DNA of 64,000 nt from Burkholderiaceae bacterium (GCA_023150375.1 JAKLLA010000007.1:1-64000), one strand, 5' to 3'; positions 16,696-25,309 are shown, counted from the first letter of the stretch. Translations and numbers: made by a program. The notes: generated by a model not told the origin, from the letters alone.

Positions 16696-18741
16696 ATGCA
16701 ACTCGACGACTTGGACAGGAAGGCAACCGCTGCCTTCGAAGGTTACGTGGTACGCAAGGACCTGGTGCGGACGTTCAGCCGCCAGTTCCCGGTGCCGACG
16801 TACGTGGTCGAGTTCCTGCTGGGCCGCTACTGCGCCACCACCGATGAGGCAGAAATCCAGGAGGGCCTGGATATCGTCCAGCGGCAACTGGCGTCGCGGA
16901 CGGTGAAGGCCGGTGAAGAGGAGCTCTTCAAGGCCCGTGCTCGCGAGGCCGGTTCCGTGAAGATTATCGATATCGTCACGGCGCGACTGGACTCCAAGAC
17001 CGACTCTTACATCGCCACCTTGCCCAGCTTGCGCCTCACGGACGTGCGGCTCACGCCCGAGATGGTCAAGGAGAACGAACGCATGCTCACCGGCGGCTTC
17101 TACGCCGAGGTGACCCTGGGATACGACGCGTCCATCGCGCAGGAGAAGGGCGGGCGGCCCTTCGGCGTCGAGGCGCTGAGGGCCATCCAGCTCTCGAAGC
17201 GCGAGACGCTGGACGTCCTGGCCAAGGGGCGGGAGCAGTTCTCCACCGCCGAATGGCGCGACCTGCTGCTGCGCAGCGTCGGCTTCGAACCCGAGACCCT
17301 GTCGGAACGCGCCAAGGACGCGCTGCTGCTGCGCATGGTGCCGTTCGTGGAGCGCAACTACAACCTAGTGGAGCTCGGCCCTCGGGGCACCGGCAAGTCG
17401 CACCTGTTCCAGCAGGTGTCGCCCTACGCCCACCTCATCTCCGGTGGCAAGGCGACCGTGGCCCGCATGTTCGTCAACAACGCCAGCGGCCAGCGCGGTC
17501 TGGTCTGCCAGTACGACGTGGTGTGCTTCGACGAGGTGTCTGGCGTGTCCTTCGACCAAAAGGACGGCGTCAACATCATGAAGGGCTACATGGAGAGCGG
17601 CGAGTTCTCCCGGGGCAAGGAGAGCATCCGGGCGGACGGCTCCATCGTGCTGGTGGGCAACTTCGACGTCGACGTGGAGCACCAGCAGCGCATCGGCCAC
17701 CTCTTCGGGCCGCTGCCACCCGAGATGCGCGACGACACGGCGTTCATGGACCGCATCCACTGCTTCCTGCCGGGCTGGGATGTCCCGAAGCTGACCCCCA
17801 CGCTGTTCACCGCCCACTTCGGCCTGGTGAGCGACTTCCTGTCGGAGTGCTTCACACAGCTGCGCAACCAGAGCCGGGTCTCGACGCTGCAAGGGCGTGT
17901 GCGCTGGGGAGGTGCGCTGTCGGGCCGCGACCTCAACGGCGTCAACAAGACCGTGAGCGGCCTGCTGAAGCTGATGTACCCCGGCTCGGACATGGCGGTC
18001 AGCGAAGAAGACCTCGAGTGGGCCGTGCGCCTGGCGCTCGAAGTGCGCCGCCGGGTCAAGGAACAGCAGAAGCGCATCGGCGCGGCCGAGTTCCGCAACA
18101 CCCACTTCAGCTACACCCTGGGTGCCGAGGGCGTCGAGAAGTTCGTCAGCACGCCAGAGCTTCAGAGCCAGGGTGGCATTGGCGACGAGCCGCTGGAGTG
18201 CGGCCAAGTCTGGGTGCTGAGCCCCGGCGGTGACGAGGAGCACCCGGGTCTCTTCAGGCTCGAGGTCAACGAGGGGCCTGGAAGCGGCGTGCGGGTGCTG
18301 AACAACCCAGTGCCGGCCGCGTTCAAGGAGTCCATCCGCTGTGCGGAGCAGAACCTGTATGCCCGGGCGCAGCAATTGGTGGGTGACCGGGACCCGCGGT
18401 CCCACGAGTTCTCAGTGCAGCTGCGTGGCTTTGATGCCGCCAAGGCCGGCGCCAAGACCGGCGTCGGAGCGCTCATCGCGCTGTCCAGCGCGCTGCTGAA
18501 GAAGTCAGTCCGCGGTGGCCTGGTGGTGGTCGGTGAGGTGACGCTCGGCGGCACCATCGAGCCCATTCACAACGCGGTGACCTTGGCCGAAATCGCCGTA
18601 GAAAAAGGAGCCAAGGCTCTGCTGCTGCCCGTGTCCTGCCGGCGCCAGTTGTTCGACCTGTCAGACGAGATGGCTACGAAGCTGGACATTGAGTTCTATC
18701 AGGACGGACGGGACGCGCTGTTGAAGGCGTTGGCGGACTGA
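16696..18741 (+). CDS. brxL: BREX AAA+ protein BrxL (Lon-like)
   Basis: 681 residues from ATG 16696; a TTG two codons upstream is less likely. The central AAA+ module has Walker A GPRGTGKSHLFQ at about 229 and Walker B VVCFDEVSGV at about 276. The C-terminal 110 residues resemble the Lon protease domain (VVVGEVTLGGTIEPI), but the DGPSAG serine motif is replaced by KTGVGA and no catalytic lysine is apparent, consistent with BrxL acting as a DNA-binding AAA+ ring rather than a protease. Its presence as the last core gene identifies the BREX locus as type I. Confidence 0.92.
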   Translation: MQLDDLDRKATAAFEGYVVRKDLVRTFSRQFPVPTYVVEFLLGRYCATTDEAEIQEGLDIVQRQLASRTVKAGEEELFKARAREAGSVKIIDIVTARLDSKTDSYIATLPSLRLTDVRLTPEMVKENERMLTGGFYAEVTLGYDASIAQEKGGRPFGVEALRAIQLSKRETLDVLAKGREQFSTAEWRDLLLRSVGFEPETLSERAKDALLLRMVPFVERNYNLVELGPRGTGKSHLFQQVSPYAHLISGGKATVARMFVNNASGQRGLVCQYDVVCFDEVSGVSFDQKDGVNIMKGYMESGEFSRGKESIRADGSIVLVGNFDVDVEHQQRIGHLFGPLPPEMRDDTAFMDRIHCFLPGWDVPKLTPTLFTAHFGLVSDFLSECFTQLRNQSRVSTLQGRVRWGGALSGRDLNGVNKTVSGLLKLMYPGSDMAVSEEDLEWAVRLALEVRRRVKEQQKRIGAAEFRNTHFSYTLGAEGVEKFVSTPELQSQGGIGDEPLECGQVWVLSPGGDEEHPGLFRLEVNEGPGSGVRVLNNPVPAAFKESIRCAEQNLYARAQQLVGDRDPRSHEFSVQLRGFDAAKAGAKTGVGALIALSSALLKKSVRGGLVVVGEVTLGGTIEPIHNAVTLAEIAVEKGAKALLLPVSCRRQLFDLSDEMATKLDIEFYQDGRDALLKALAD

Positions 18742-18784
18742 GGATGACGTAGTAGAGAAAAAGCCTGGGGAGGCATCACATTCG

Positions 18785-20149
18785 ATGAGCGAAGCAGAAC
18801 GCAGAGGACTCTTCATATCTCACGCCACGCCTGAGGACAACCATTTCGTCAGGTGGCTCGGCGCAAAGCTCACTGCCATGGGCTACGAAGTCTGGGCGGA
18901 CGTCATGTGCCTCAGTGGTGGCGACGACTGGTCCCGCAAGCTCGAAGACGCCTTGCGCAACCGGGCGGCGAAGGTTCTGCTGGTCTGCACTCCCAGCGGG
19001 CTCGAAAAGCAAGGCGTCCGAAACGAGATACAGATGGCCTCCGACACGGCCAGGAAGTTGGGGGACAAGACATTCATCGTCCCGCTCCGGCTCGAACAGT
19101 ACGATGCCCCGTTCCTCGTCGCGCAGACCCAGTACATCAACTTCAAGGGCAGCTGGGCCAAGGGTTTGGCTGAGCTGTCGGAACTGCTGCGCGACATGCA
19201 GATTCCGCGTGGCACGCCTGGCGCGATGGAAGCTTGGCTCGATGCCCAGTCTGCAGGGGCAGACAAGCTCCTCGAGCGGTCAGAACCGCTGGTCTCCAAC
19301 TGGCTACAGGTTGCTAGACAACCCGAGACCATTCACTTCTGCGAGTCGCCGGTCGGGGCCCCACTGGAGCCTTTCCTCAACCGGCTGAACCACAAGTTTC
19401 CCGCCGTTCCGCATCGGGCTGGGGTCATCACTTTCGCGGTGCCTGATGAGGACGGTAGGCTGGGCGCAGCGCTGCCCGGTAAGCATGTGGCTTCGATGCC
19501 GACCCAGGAGTTCTTGCAAGCAGGCTGGCCCGCGCTCGGAATCGAACCGTACCAGGCAAAGCGAATCTACTCGGACTTGGGAAGCCAAGCCTTTGACGGC
19601 TTCTGCCAAGGTCGAGGGCTGAAGGGCGTTGTCGGCTCCGGCAGGCGTGTCAGCTGGTGGGCTGACTTGAAGACAGCGCCCGCCGGCCAGGTGCGCTTTG
19701 ACTGGGGATTCCGGCGCGGCTCAAGGCAGGTCGCGGGGCAGTCTGGAAAGCGTGGGGTTCACTGGCACTATGCGTTGAACGCCCAGCTCCGGGCATCGCC
19801 CCTATGGCACCTGAGGCTCTCCCCGCGGCTGGTCTTCAGCACCAACGGGATGGATGCCATCGATGACGTCAAGCGCTCGCATGCGCTGCGGCGCTCCTTT
19901 GCGAAGGGGTGGCGGAACGCGCGCTGGCGCGACATGCTTTGCGCACAACTTTGGTGGCTGGCCGAAGGTCGTTCAGAGATTCGCCTGCCGGTCGCATCAG
20001 ACGAGGTCATCACGCTCATCGTTCCCCCGATGCAGTTCAGTTGCCCCGTGACGGTGCTCGAGGGTACAGAACTGCCTGCCGATGAAGACGACCCCGATAT
20101 CCCCTCGGACACCTGGGGTGACGAGCAGTCCGAGGAGGCAGACGCATGA
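18785..20149 (+). CDS. TIR-APAZ protein of a SPARTA short-Argonaute system
   Basis: 454 residues. The first 130 form a TIR domain: RGLFISHATPEDNHFVRWL, GYEVWADV, then GVRNEIQMA with the candidate catalytic Glu81 of NAD-cleaving TIRs. The remainder fits the APAZ domain (VGAPLEPFLNRLNHKFP, later SPRLVFSTNG and RRSFAKGWRNARWRDML), which takes the place of the missing N-PAZ part of Argonaute. It overlaps the Argonaute gene by 4 bp (ATGA), so the proteins are co-produced. In known SPARTA complexes, guide-directed recognition of invader nucleic acid activates TIR NADase activity and kills or arrests the cell. GC content is lower than in the BREX core genes, a sign of separate acquisition. Confidence 0.88.
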   Translation: MSEAERRGLFISHATPEDNHFVRWLGAKLTAMGYEVWADVMCLSGGDDWSRKLEDALRNRAAKVLLVCTPSGLEKQGVRNEIQMASDTARKLGDKTFIVPLRLEQYDAPFLVAQTQYINFKGSWAKGLAELSELLRDMQIPRGTPGAMEAWLDAQSAGADKLLERSEPLVSNWLQVARQPETIHFCESPVGAPLEPFLNRLNHKFPAVPHRAGVITFAVPDEDGRLGAALPGKHVASMPTQEFLQAGWPALGIEPYQAKRIYSDLGSQAFDGFCQGRGLKGVVGSGRRVSWWADLKTAPAGQVRFDWGFRRGSRQVAGQSGKRGVHWHYALNAQLRASPLWHLRLSPRLVFSTNGMDAIDDVKRSHALRRSFAKGWRNARWRDMLCAQLWWLAEGRSEIRLPVASDEVITLIVPPMQFSCPVTVLEGTELPADEDDPDIPSDTWGDEQSEEADA

Positions 20150-21702
20150 GTCGCAATGCTCGTCCTCAGCTGCTGTATGTGGAAGAGCCCAAGCTGGAGT
20201 TCCGCTACGGCCAAGCGCTTGAGTACTCGCGCGATGGCCTGTACCTGTACGGGCCGGTAGACGCAACGTCGAACCCGCGCCCGGTCCGCTACGGCTACAT
20301 CGGAACCCGGGCTGGCCTCGGACGCTTCACTCAGTGGGCGGAGCAGGTTTCGGGGTTCATACCGACCCCATCACCTCGCAGGGGCGCAAAGCTGATTGAG
20401 CCCCACCATGTTCCGTTCCCCGGGTTCTCAGAGGCTTTCAACGCACTCTGGTCAACTCGACCAACGCATGTGGTCGATGACATTGACGAGAAGGAACTGC
20501 ACAGACGGATGCACATCGCAAACCGTCATGAGGCCATCAAGGCGGTGGTCGACTTGTTCGTCGACCGCCTCGTTGAGGTCCAACGCCGGGACGAAGACCC
20601 GCCGAGCTTCTGGTATGTGGTGATTCCGGAGTTCATCTACGAGCTGGGTAGACCGCAATCAGTAGTTCCGAGGGCTGAACGTGTTGAAGGACGGGTGACG
20701 CTGAAGGAACGGGACGCTCTGAAGCTGGCAGTTCAGCCTACGCTGTTCGGTGACGATGAGAAGGACGCCGAGGTCTACAAGTACGAGAAGAACTTCCGGC
20801 GACAGCTCAAGGCTCGACTGCTTGACCACAAGGTGGTGACTCAGCTGGTTCGTGAGAGCACGCTCGCCCCTGGCGACTTCCTGAATGCCATCGGTCAGCC
20901 CAGACGTCAGCTGGAAGACCCTGCCACGGTTGCCTGGAAGCTTTGCTCGGGGTCGTACTACAAGAGCGGTGGACGACCTTGGCAGATTGCGGCCATGAGA
21001 CCGGGCGTTTGCTATGTCGGACTCGTCTACAAGAAGCAGACCGAGGACGACGCATCCAGCCATTCCGTCTGCGCCGCACAGATGTTCCTGTCCGATGGGG
21101 AGGGCGTTGTCTTCCGAGGCGCACTCGGCCCATGGTTTCACCCGGAATCGAAGCAGTTCCACCTGGACGAGTCAGCAGCCGCACGGCTGGTTGGAACCGT
21201 GCTCCGCGAGTACAAACTCAAGCACGGCAAGGAGCCAGCAGAACTCTTCATCCACGCGAAAGCCTCCTTCAACGACGAGGAATGGGCCGGATTCAAGGCA
21301 GCTTGCGAGGGCACCAACACCAATGTGGTCGGCATTCAAATCTCGGATGCCTGGGACCAGTTGAAGCTGTTCCGCTCCGGTGAGTACCCAGTCATCCGGG
21401 GAACTGCCATGGTGACCAGCGAACGCTCAGCGTTCCTGTGGACCTCGGGCTTTGTGCCCCGTCTTGGCACCTACATGGGACCTGACACACCCAATCCGCT
21501 GCAGGTCAGCATTCGTAGGGGCGAAGCCTCGCTGCAGACCGTCATGCGAGATGTGCTGGCCCTGTCGAAAATCAACTTCAACACCTGCCTCTTCAACGAC
21601 CGGTCACCGGTGACCATCCGCTTCGCGGATGCCATCGGCGATATCTTGGTCGCGGCTCCTCGAAGTAGCGAGCCCATGCTCCCGTTCAAGTTCTACATCT
21701 GA
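20146..21702 (+). CDS. Short prokaryotic Argonaute (MID-PIWI) of the SPARTA pair
   Basis: 518 residues, the usual size for short Argonautes that lack N and PAZ domains. The MID region includes YKYEKNFRRQLKARLLDHK and TQLVRES, fitting a basic pocket for a guide 5' end. The PIWI region spans about 270-518 (WQIAAMRPGVCYVGLVYK, ELFIHAKASFNDEEW, closing in PFKFYI). I cannot assemble the DEDX slicer tetrad, as expected for short Argonautes, which act as sensors. Its start overlaps the stop of the TIR-APAZ gene. The pair follows brxL after 43 bp with no obvious terminator, so it may be read from the BREX transcript. Confidence 0.88.
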   Translation: MSRNARPQLLYVEEPKLEFRYGQALEYSRDGLYLYGPVDATSNPRPVRYGYIGTRAGLGRFTQWAEQVSGFIPTPSPRRGAKLIEPHHVPFPGFSEAFNALWSTRPTHVVDDIDEKELHRRMHIANRHEAIKAVVDLFVDRLVEVQRRDEDPPSFWYVVIPEFIYELGRPQSVVPRAERVEGRVTLKERDALKLAVQPTLFGDDEKDAEVYKYEKNFRRQLKARLLDHKVVTQLVRESTLAPGDFLNAIGQPRRQLEDPATVAWKLCSGSYYKSGGRPWQIAAMRPGVCYVGLVYKKQTEDDASSHSVCAAQMFLSDGEGVVFRGALGPWFHPESKQFHLDESAAARLVGTVLREYKLKHGKEPAELFIHAKASFNDEEWAGFKAACEGTNTNVVGIQISDAWDQLKLFRSGEYPVIRGTAMVTSERSAFLWTSGFVPRLGTYMGPDTPNPLQVSIRRGEASLQTVMRDVLALSKINFNTCLFNDRSPVTIRFADAIGDILVAAPRSSEPMLPFKFYI

Positions 21703-21808
21703 GTCCAACCGCCTCGTTGGTCGGCATCCGGCCTGCGCCCTCTGCGCGGACTAAGGGTGTGACAGCGCCTGCCGATATCTCGAGCTGGAGAACTCAGAGC
21801 AAGGCGGT

Positions 21809-22783
21809 ATGGCAACTGACGTTGTACAAAGTCATCAACGTAGCGGTGGCGCGGTGGACGGTACCCTGGATGACTTCGACTTGGAGTGCGTCGACTTGGG
21901 TCGTCTGTCTGCGGCAGCGAGGCTGCGCTTGGACCCAAGTGGTCCGGAGGCGTATCGGACGTCCTTCGCGGCCTACCGCGGGCCGAAGTCTCCTCGCCCC
22001 TACTTCGAACGCAAGTGGCTGAGCCTCAGATTGAGTGCAGTGAAGCGCGGAATGGTGGTCGACGCCTCCGTCACACCCGCATTTCTTCAAGGCATCTGCG
22101 TCTCAGAGTGTCCGGTAACACGGGAGCCTGTTGACGTCGATGGTCCAACTGAGCAGAGGCCGACCCTCGACCGACTCGTCAATGAAGTCGGATATCGGGC
22201 AGGCAACATCTGCATGCTGTCGCGACGGGCGAACCACGCCAAGGCGGAGTACAGCTTCGAGGAGGTGCTGCAGATTGCCGTCAAGGCAGAGTCTTTCCGC
22301 GGCCTGGACGCCAAGGAATGGGCACGTCTCGCCTCGCTGATGTACGGAGCCTGGGCTCACGCCTACAAGAAGGCTGACCCGTACCTCATCCCCCTGTCCG
22401 CCATCCCGGGCGAGGGGATGTTCATGAGCACCTCGCAGGTGGTTCAGTTGCTTCTGCTCAGGCACTTCGGGGCGGGCGGTCCCCGGCAGAAGGCCACCAC
22501 CACATGGCTTCGTATGACGCGGGCCAGTGGCGCAACGGACGGCTTGTTCTTGTGCCTGAGAGACGCCCTGACGGCTGCACTGAAAGACTCAGCTCAGCCT
22601 GCTGACGCGTGGACACAGCCCAAGGTCTTCGACGCCTTCGTCCACTGGTACCGAATCTGCCAGTTGGAGGTCGTTCCCGAGCTGGAAGCGCTGCTCGCCA
22701 TGCATCAAGAGAAGCTCGGCGATGAGAACGCTTCTGCGGACTGGGAGCGGAATGTGCGCCGCAAAGCGGCAGCGTCTCACTGA
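21809..22783 (+). CDS. Protein with HNH-like nuclease motif, next to the SPARTA pair
   Basis: 324 residues, no family recognised end to end. Residues 85-145 resemble the HNH/phage-endonuclease pattern: CPVTREPVD, then RPTLDRLVNEVGYRAGNICML and SRRANHAKAEYSF. In active members a similar block reads psLDRidn-GY-pgNv...NraK. A histidine at the metal site is not evident, so activity is uncertain. The C-terminal half is helical. Start ATG 21809 has AAGGCGG just upstream. It lies 106 bp after the Argonaute gene on the same strand and is the last + strand gene of the island, so it may be an accessory of SPARTA or an independent gene. Confidence 0.6.
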   Translation: MATDVVQSHQRSGGAVDGTLDDFDLECVDLGRLSAAARLRLDPSGPEAYRTSFAAYRGPKSPRPYFERKWLSLRLSAVKRGMVVDASVTPAFLQGICVSECPVTREPVDVDGPTEQRPTLDRLVNEVGYRAGNICMLSRRANHAKAEYSFEEVLQIAVKAESFRGLDAKEWARLASLMYGAWAHAYKKADPYLIPLSAIPGEGMFMSTSQVVQLLLLRHFGAGGPRQKATTTWLRMTRASGATDGLFLCLRDALTAALKDSAQPADAWTQPKVFDAFVHWYRICQLEVVPELEALLAMHQEKLGDENASADWERNVRRKAAASH

Positions 22784-22809
22784 GCGATTCGCCTCCTGCT
22801 GTCATGGCA

Positions 22810-22824
22810 GGTAACGCGGGTAAC
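22810..22824 (-). repeat. Tandem GTTACC motif (inverted) after the HNH-like gene
   Basis: Read on the minus strand this is GTTACC-CGC-GTTACC, differing by one spacer base from the copy before pglX. It sits between two converging genes, 27 bp after the HNH-like stop and before the terminator of the ATPase gene. Its position at the end of the + strand block is odd for an operator and may mark a module boundary. Confidence 0.55.
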
Positions 22825-22849
22825 CAGCCCTTCGCTGTACGCGGGCCGA

Positions 22850-22884
22850 GAAAAAAGAAGGGCAGACCCTTGCGGGCCTGCCCT
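22850..22884 (-). terminator. Rho-independent terminator of the ATPase gene
   Basis: On the minus strand a hairpin with perfect 7-bp arms (AGGGCAG / CTGCCCT, 22859-22884) is followed by TCTTTTTTC. It lies 14 bp past the stop of the minus-strand ATPase gene, the classic layout of an intrinsic terminator. It may also limit read-through between the converging transcripts. Confidence 0.8.
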
Positions 22885-22897
22885 GGGTGCCAGCGGC

Positions 22898-24592
22898 TTA
22901 CGCCGCCAGCGGCATGTCGTTCTGCTCTTCGCCCGGAAGCAGGTGCTCCGGAACGTCGATGACCGTGACCTTCGTGGCGCCAAAGCCTGCGCCAATCCGC
23001 TGGGTGCTTTCCTCACCACCCGGCAGCCGCCGGAGGACCAGCGACCACCCACCCGTCGCCCACTTGGTGCCCGCGAACAGCTTGCGCAGTTCGACGTGCA
23101 TGGGCGAGTTCACCACGTACAGCGACCACTTGCCCTTCGTGAAGGCCACACGCAGCCCGAGTTGGGCGAGACGCGTGACGACCTCAGGCTGGCCGGTCGG
23201 GTCCTTGCAGACCATCTCGATGGCCTGAGCGATGGACAGTGAACGGGTGACAAGCGCAGGTCCGTCAATCACCTTGAATTGACTGACCCGGCTGATGAGC
23301 GCTTCCAGGCACTGTTGCTCATCGCTGACCTGGTGGACGTCGATGCGCTCCTTGATACCCAGCATGTTCACCAGGAACTCCGCGTCTTCCTCCGTTGCCG
23401 GCGTCGACGACACAAAGGCCCAGTAGCTCGCAAGCAGGGTACCCACGGTATCGGCCATGCGGCCGTCACCGCCCGAGTCCAGGATGCGTTGCCGCACCAC
23501 TTCTTCGGATGCCTGGAACACGTTCCAACGACTGATGAAGAGCCGAGCGAGCTTGGGCCCGATTTCCCGGGCTTGCTGCTCGCTCATCCTGGGGCCCTGA
23601 GGCTTGCCCTTGGCCTCCAAGATGACCCAGCGGGTGAGGTCCGCTGGTTCCAGCTTGCCGGGGCTGATGCCCGCCGCGATGAACGGCGAGTAGAACCGGT
23701 AGCTCTTTGCCTTACCGGTCACCGTACCCCGAACAATCCCCTCATCGCCTTCCTGCAGGCTGTACGACATGCGCGCCACCTCGAAGGTGTCTTTGCATGC
23801 CTTGCGGGTCGGGTCGGCCTCGAATTCGTCGTTGACCACGACTTTGGACGTACCACCAAGGCTTTGGTAGTACGCCGCCATCGTCTGGGGACCTGTGCAC
23901 CCGTAGGCCAGGTCACCCAGCAGCCACCGAACGACCTCTAGGACCGTCGATTTCCCACAGCCCGCCGGGCCCGTCATCAGAACATGCGGCCGACGACGAA
24001 GAGCCGTCGACACGATGCCCACTCCGAAGAAGCCCAGCACCAGTTCGCCCGCCATGGGGTGAATCCATTGCGGCGCGTTGAAGGCGGCCAAGACTTGCTT
24101 GACCTCACTCTCGGTAGCCTCCGGGGTCGACAAGTCGAAGCCGGCATCGCCGTAGACCGGGTACACCCGGCCTTCGTGGACACCATGCTCCAGCACCGCG
24201 CCGTCGGAGCGCCACAGCCGACGGCCATTGACCACCAGTTGCCCGTCGTTCATCTTCCAGACGCCGACCCGTCGCTCGAGAGACTCCGAGTACGGGCCTG
24301 CCGCCTGACAGGCCGAGAGAATGTCGTGCGCGAGACGCTTGTGGTCGAAGACCAGCATCTCTTTCTTGGCGTCGTAGAACGTGTAGTGCTTGTCGCACCA
24401 CGCTGCGCCGAACAGGGCTTTGAGGTTCATCTCCTTGAGGTCCGCGGGACGCAGGTAGTGCACCTTCTTGTTCAGCAGCGAAAACACGGCAAAGCTGTTG
24501 CCAGCCATGCCCAGGGCCTCGAAGCCCCCAATGGGCGCCTCGTCGCCGTTGTTGAAAGGAGTGCCGTGGATGCTGACGATGTTTCCGTTCAT
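22898..24592 (-). CDS. P-loop ATPase of mobile-element type
   Basis: 564 residues. Walker A is LMTGPAGCGKST (Lys at about 214) and a Walker B-like VVVNDEFEAD follows at 251-260; downstream LTRWVILEAKG may hold the arginine finger. The spacing resembles helicase/primase-associated ATPases of the DUF927 or D5 type found on integrative elements and phages, but I cannot assign a family firmly. The N-terminal 180 residues are of unknown fold. It is the only minus-strand gene of the island and the one nearest the attachment site, so a role in replication or maintenance of the element is the leading inference. A strong terminator follows it. Confidence 0.65.
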   Translation of the reverse strand: MNGNIVSIHGTPFNNGDEAPIGGFEALGMAGNSFAVFSLLNKKVHYLRPADLKEMNLKALFGAAWCDKHYTFYDAKKEMLVFDHKRLAHDILSACQAAGPYSESLERRVGVWKMNDGQLVVNGRRLWRSDGAVLEHGVHEGRVYPVYGDAGFDLSTPEATESEVKQVLAAFNAPQWIHPMAGELVLGFFGVGIVSTALRRRPHVLMTGPAGCGKSTVLEVVRWLLGDLAYGCTGPQTMAAYYQSLGGTSKVVVNDEFEADPTRKACKDTFEVARMSYSLQEGDEGIVRGTVTGKAKSYRFYSPFIAAGISPGKLEPADLTRWVILEAKGKPQGPRMSEQQAREIGPKLARLFISRWNVFQASEEVVRQRILDSGGDGRMADTVGTLLASYWAFVSSTPATEEDAEFLVNMLGIKERIDVHQVSDEQQCLEALISRVSQFKVIDGPALVTRSLSIAQAIEMVCKDPTGQPEVVTRLAQLGLRVAFTKGKWSLYVVNSPMHVELRKLFAGTKWATGGWSLVLRRLPGGEESTQRIGAGFGATKVTVIDVPEHLLPGEEQNDMPLAA

Positions 24593-25126
24593 TCGAAAAG
24601 TCCTTCTTCATAGCCCCCGTCGCACAGGACGTGAGCAGGGTTAATGGGGTTGGTTTCCCGGCATCGGGATAGACCTTCCTCAGGTCGGCCGCCTTGCGAC
24701 GGCACGAAGCATTAACAGGACGCATCCGGACCAGCCTGGTGTCAGGCCAGCCTCGGCACTCCGACGACTACGACTCGTTGGAACGCTTGAAAGTCACAGC
24801 TTGTGAAAGAACGACAACTGACAGTGCGCAATGCCCTGCAGCGGGCTTGAAATCGACCAAGTTGCGGTGAACTTCACTGGGGTTAACCCGCATCCATTCA
24901 GCTGGGAGAGATGGGCGACGGAACCCGCTTGCACGCGGTGCTCCGTCGCCGGCTGCGAGCACAGCGCGGTAGGCGGGCCCTGAGTCGATGGACTTCAAGC
25001 CATGGCGTTGAACACGGCTGGCGCATGCCCGCGGCCGGCACCCCATCGACGGCTCGCGGGAGGTTGAAGAAGCCCCCCACGGCGGGGCCAGCTTTCGCCG
25101 CCCGGACCCGCGCTACCGCCAGCGGC

Positions 25127-25166
25127 TTAGTGGCAAATTAGTGGCACGAGGGCGTTCTTGCCACTA
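25127..25166 (+). repeat. TTAGTGGCA repeats near the attachment site
   Basis: Two direct copies of TTAGTGGCA (25127-25135 and 25138-25146) and an inverted copy TGCCACTA (25159-25166). The second direct copy and the inverted one form an 8-bp dyad with a 12-base spacer. The set ends about 100 bp before the tRNA fragment, where tyrosine integrases often have arm-type binding sites; that role is inference. Confidence 0.5.
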
Positions 25167-25228
25167 CGTGAAGCTGCGCGCAAACGAGCGCAAGCGTGCG
25201 CAAGTTCTTGATTTATCATGCGTGCGCT

Positions 25229-25247
25229 AGACCTTGGAGCAAGGTCT
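25229..25247 (+). repeat. Perfect 7-bp hairpin beside the tRNA fragment
   Basis: AGACCTT and AAGGTCT enclose the five-base loop GGAGC, 15 bp before the tRNA-Pro fragment. It does not fit a tRNA arm. It may be an integrase or excisionase site, or a structural element at the island end. Confidence 0.45.
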
Positions 25248-25262
25248 GGGGCTTAGCTTTCG

Positions 25263-25309
25263 CGTTCGGGACGTAGAGGCCGGAGGTTCGAATCCTCTCA
25301 CCCCGACCA
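25263..25309 (+). other. Attachment site: 3' fragment of tRNA-Pro(CGG)
   Basis: The sequence matches tRNA-Pro from the anticodon loop to CCA: TTCGGGA with anticodon CGG, then GGAGG-TTCGAAT-CCTCT as T arm, and CACCCCG-A-CCA as acceptor 3' strand. The matching 5' acceptor strand CGGGGTG and a D arm are absent upstream, and the 5' half of the anticodon stem does not pair, so this is a 47-base fragment and not a working gene. Elements that integrate into tRNA genes leave such a 3' copy at one end and rebuild the whole tRNA at the other. It therefore marks the right end of the island, and the intact tRNA should lie left of the window. Confidence 0.75.

Larger units (their letters stand above)
24593..25262 (-). 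other. Non-coding island end with possible regulatory and recombination sites
   Basis: About 670 bp with no convincing gene; the frames that open here have no neighbours, start signals or recognisable products. It should hold the promoter of the ATPase gene. Visible structure includes an interrupted palindrome TCACA-GCT-TGTGA (24794-24806), a possible operator about 200 bp before the ATPase start, and a GC hairpin (GCCCC/GGGGC, 25072-25088) followed on the minus strand by a T-rich run. The TTAGTGGCA repeats and a second hairpin near the right end are listed separately. This mix is typical of the attachment end of an integrative element. Confidence 0.5.

Noticed and set aside
16696..18741. BrxL as an active Lon protease
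   Set aside because: The serine motif DGPSAG is replaced by KTGVGA and no catalytic lysine is evident.
18785..20149. A Thoeris-type TIR effector
   Set aside because: The long C-terminal part fits APAZ and the gene overlaps a short Argonaute gene, which defines SPARTA; no SLOG-domain ThsA partner is present.
24911..25141. A 76-codon + strand frame in the island end
   Set aside because: Arg/Ala-rich, no ribosome-binding site, no recognisable domain, and it overlaps repeat structure.
1..25262. A CRISPR array or other long repeat array in the island
   Set aside because: Only the short tandem GTTACC and TTAGTGGCA repeats were found; there is no regular repeat-spacer pattern and no cas-like gene.
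25229..25309. A complete tRNA gene
   Set aside because: The 5' acceptor strand CGGGGTG and the D arm are missing and the 5' side of the anticodon stem does not pair; the hairpin at 25229-25247 does not fit any tRNA arm.
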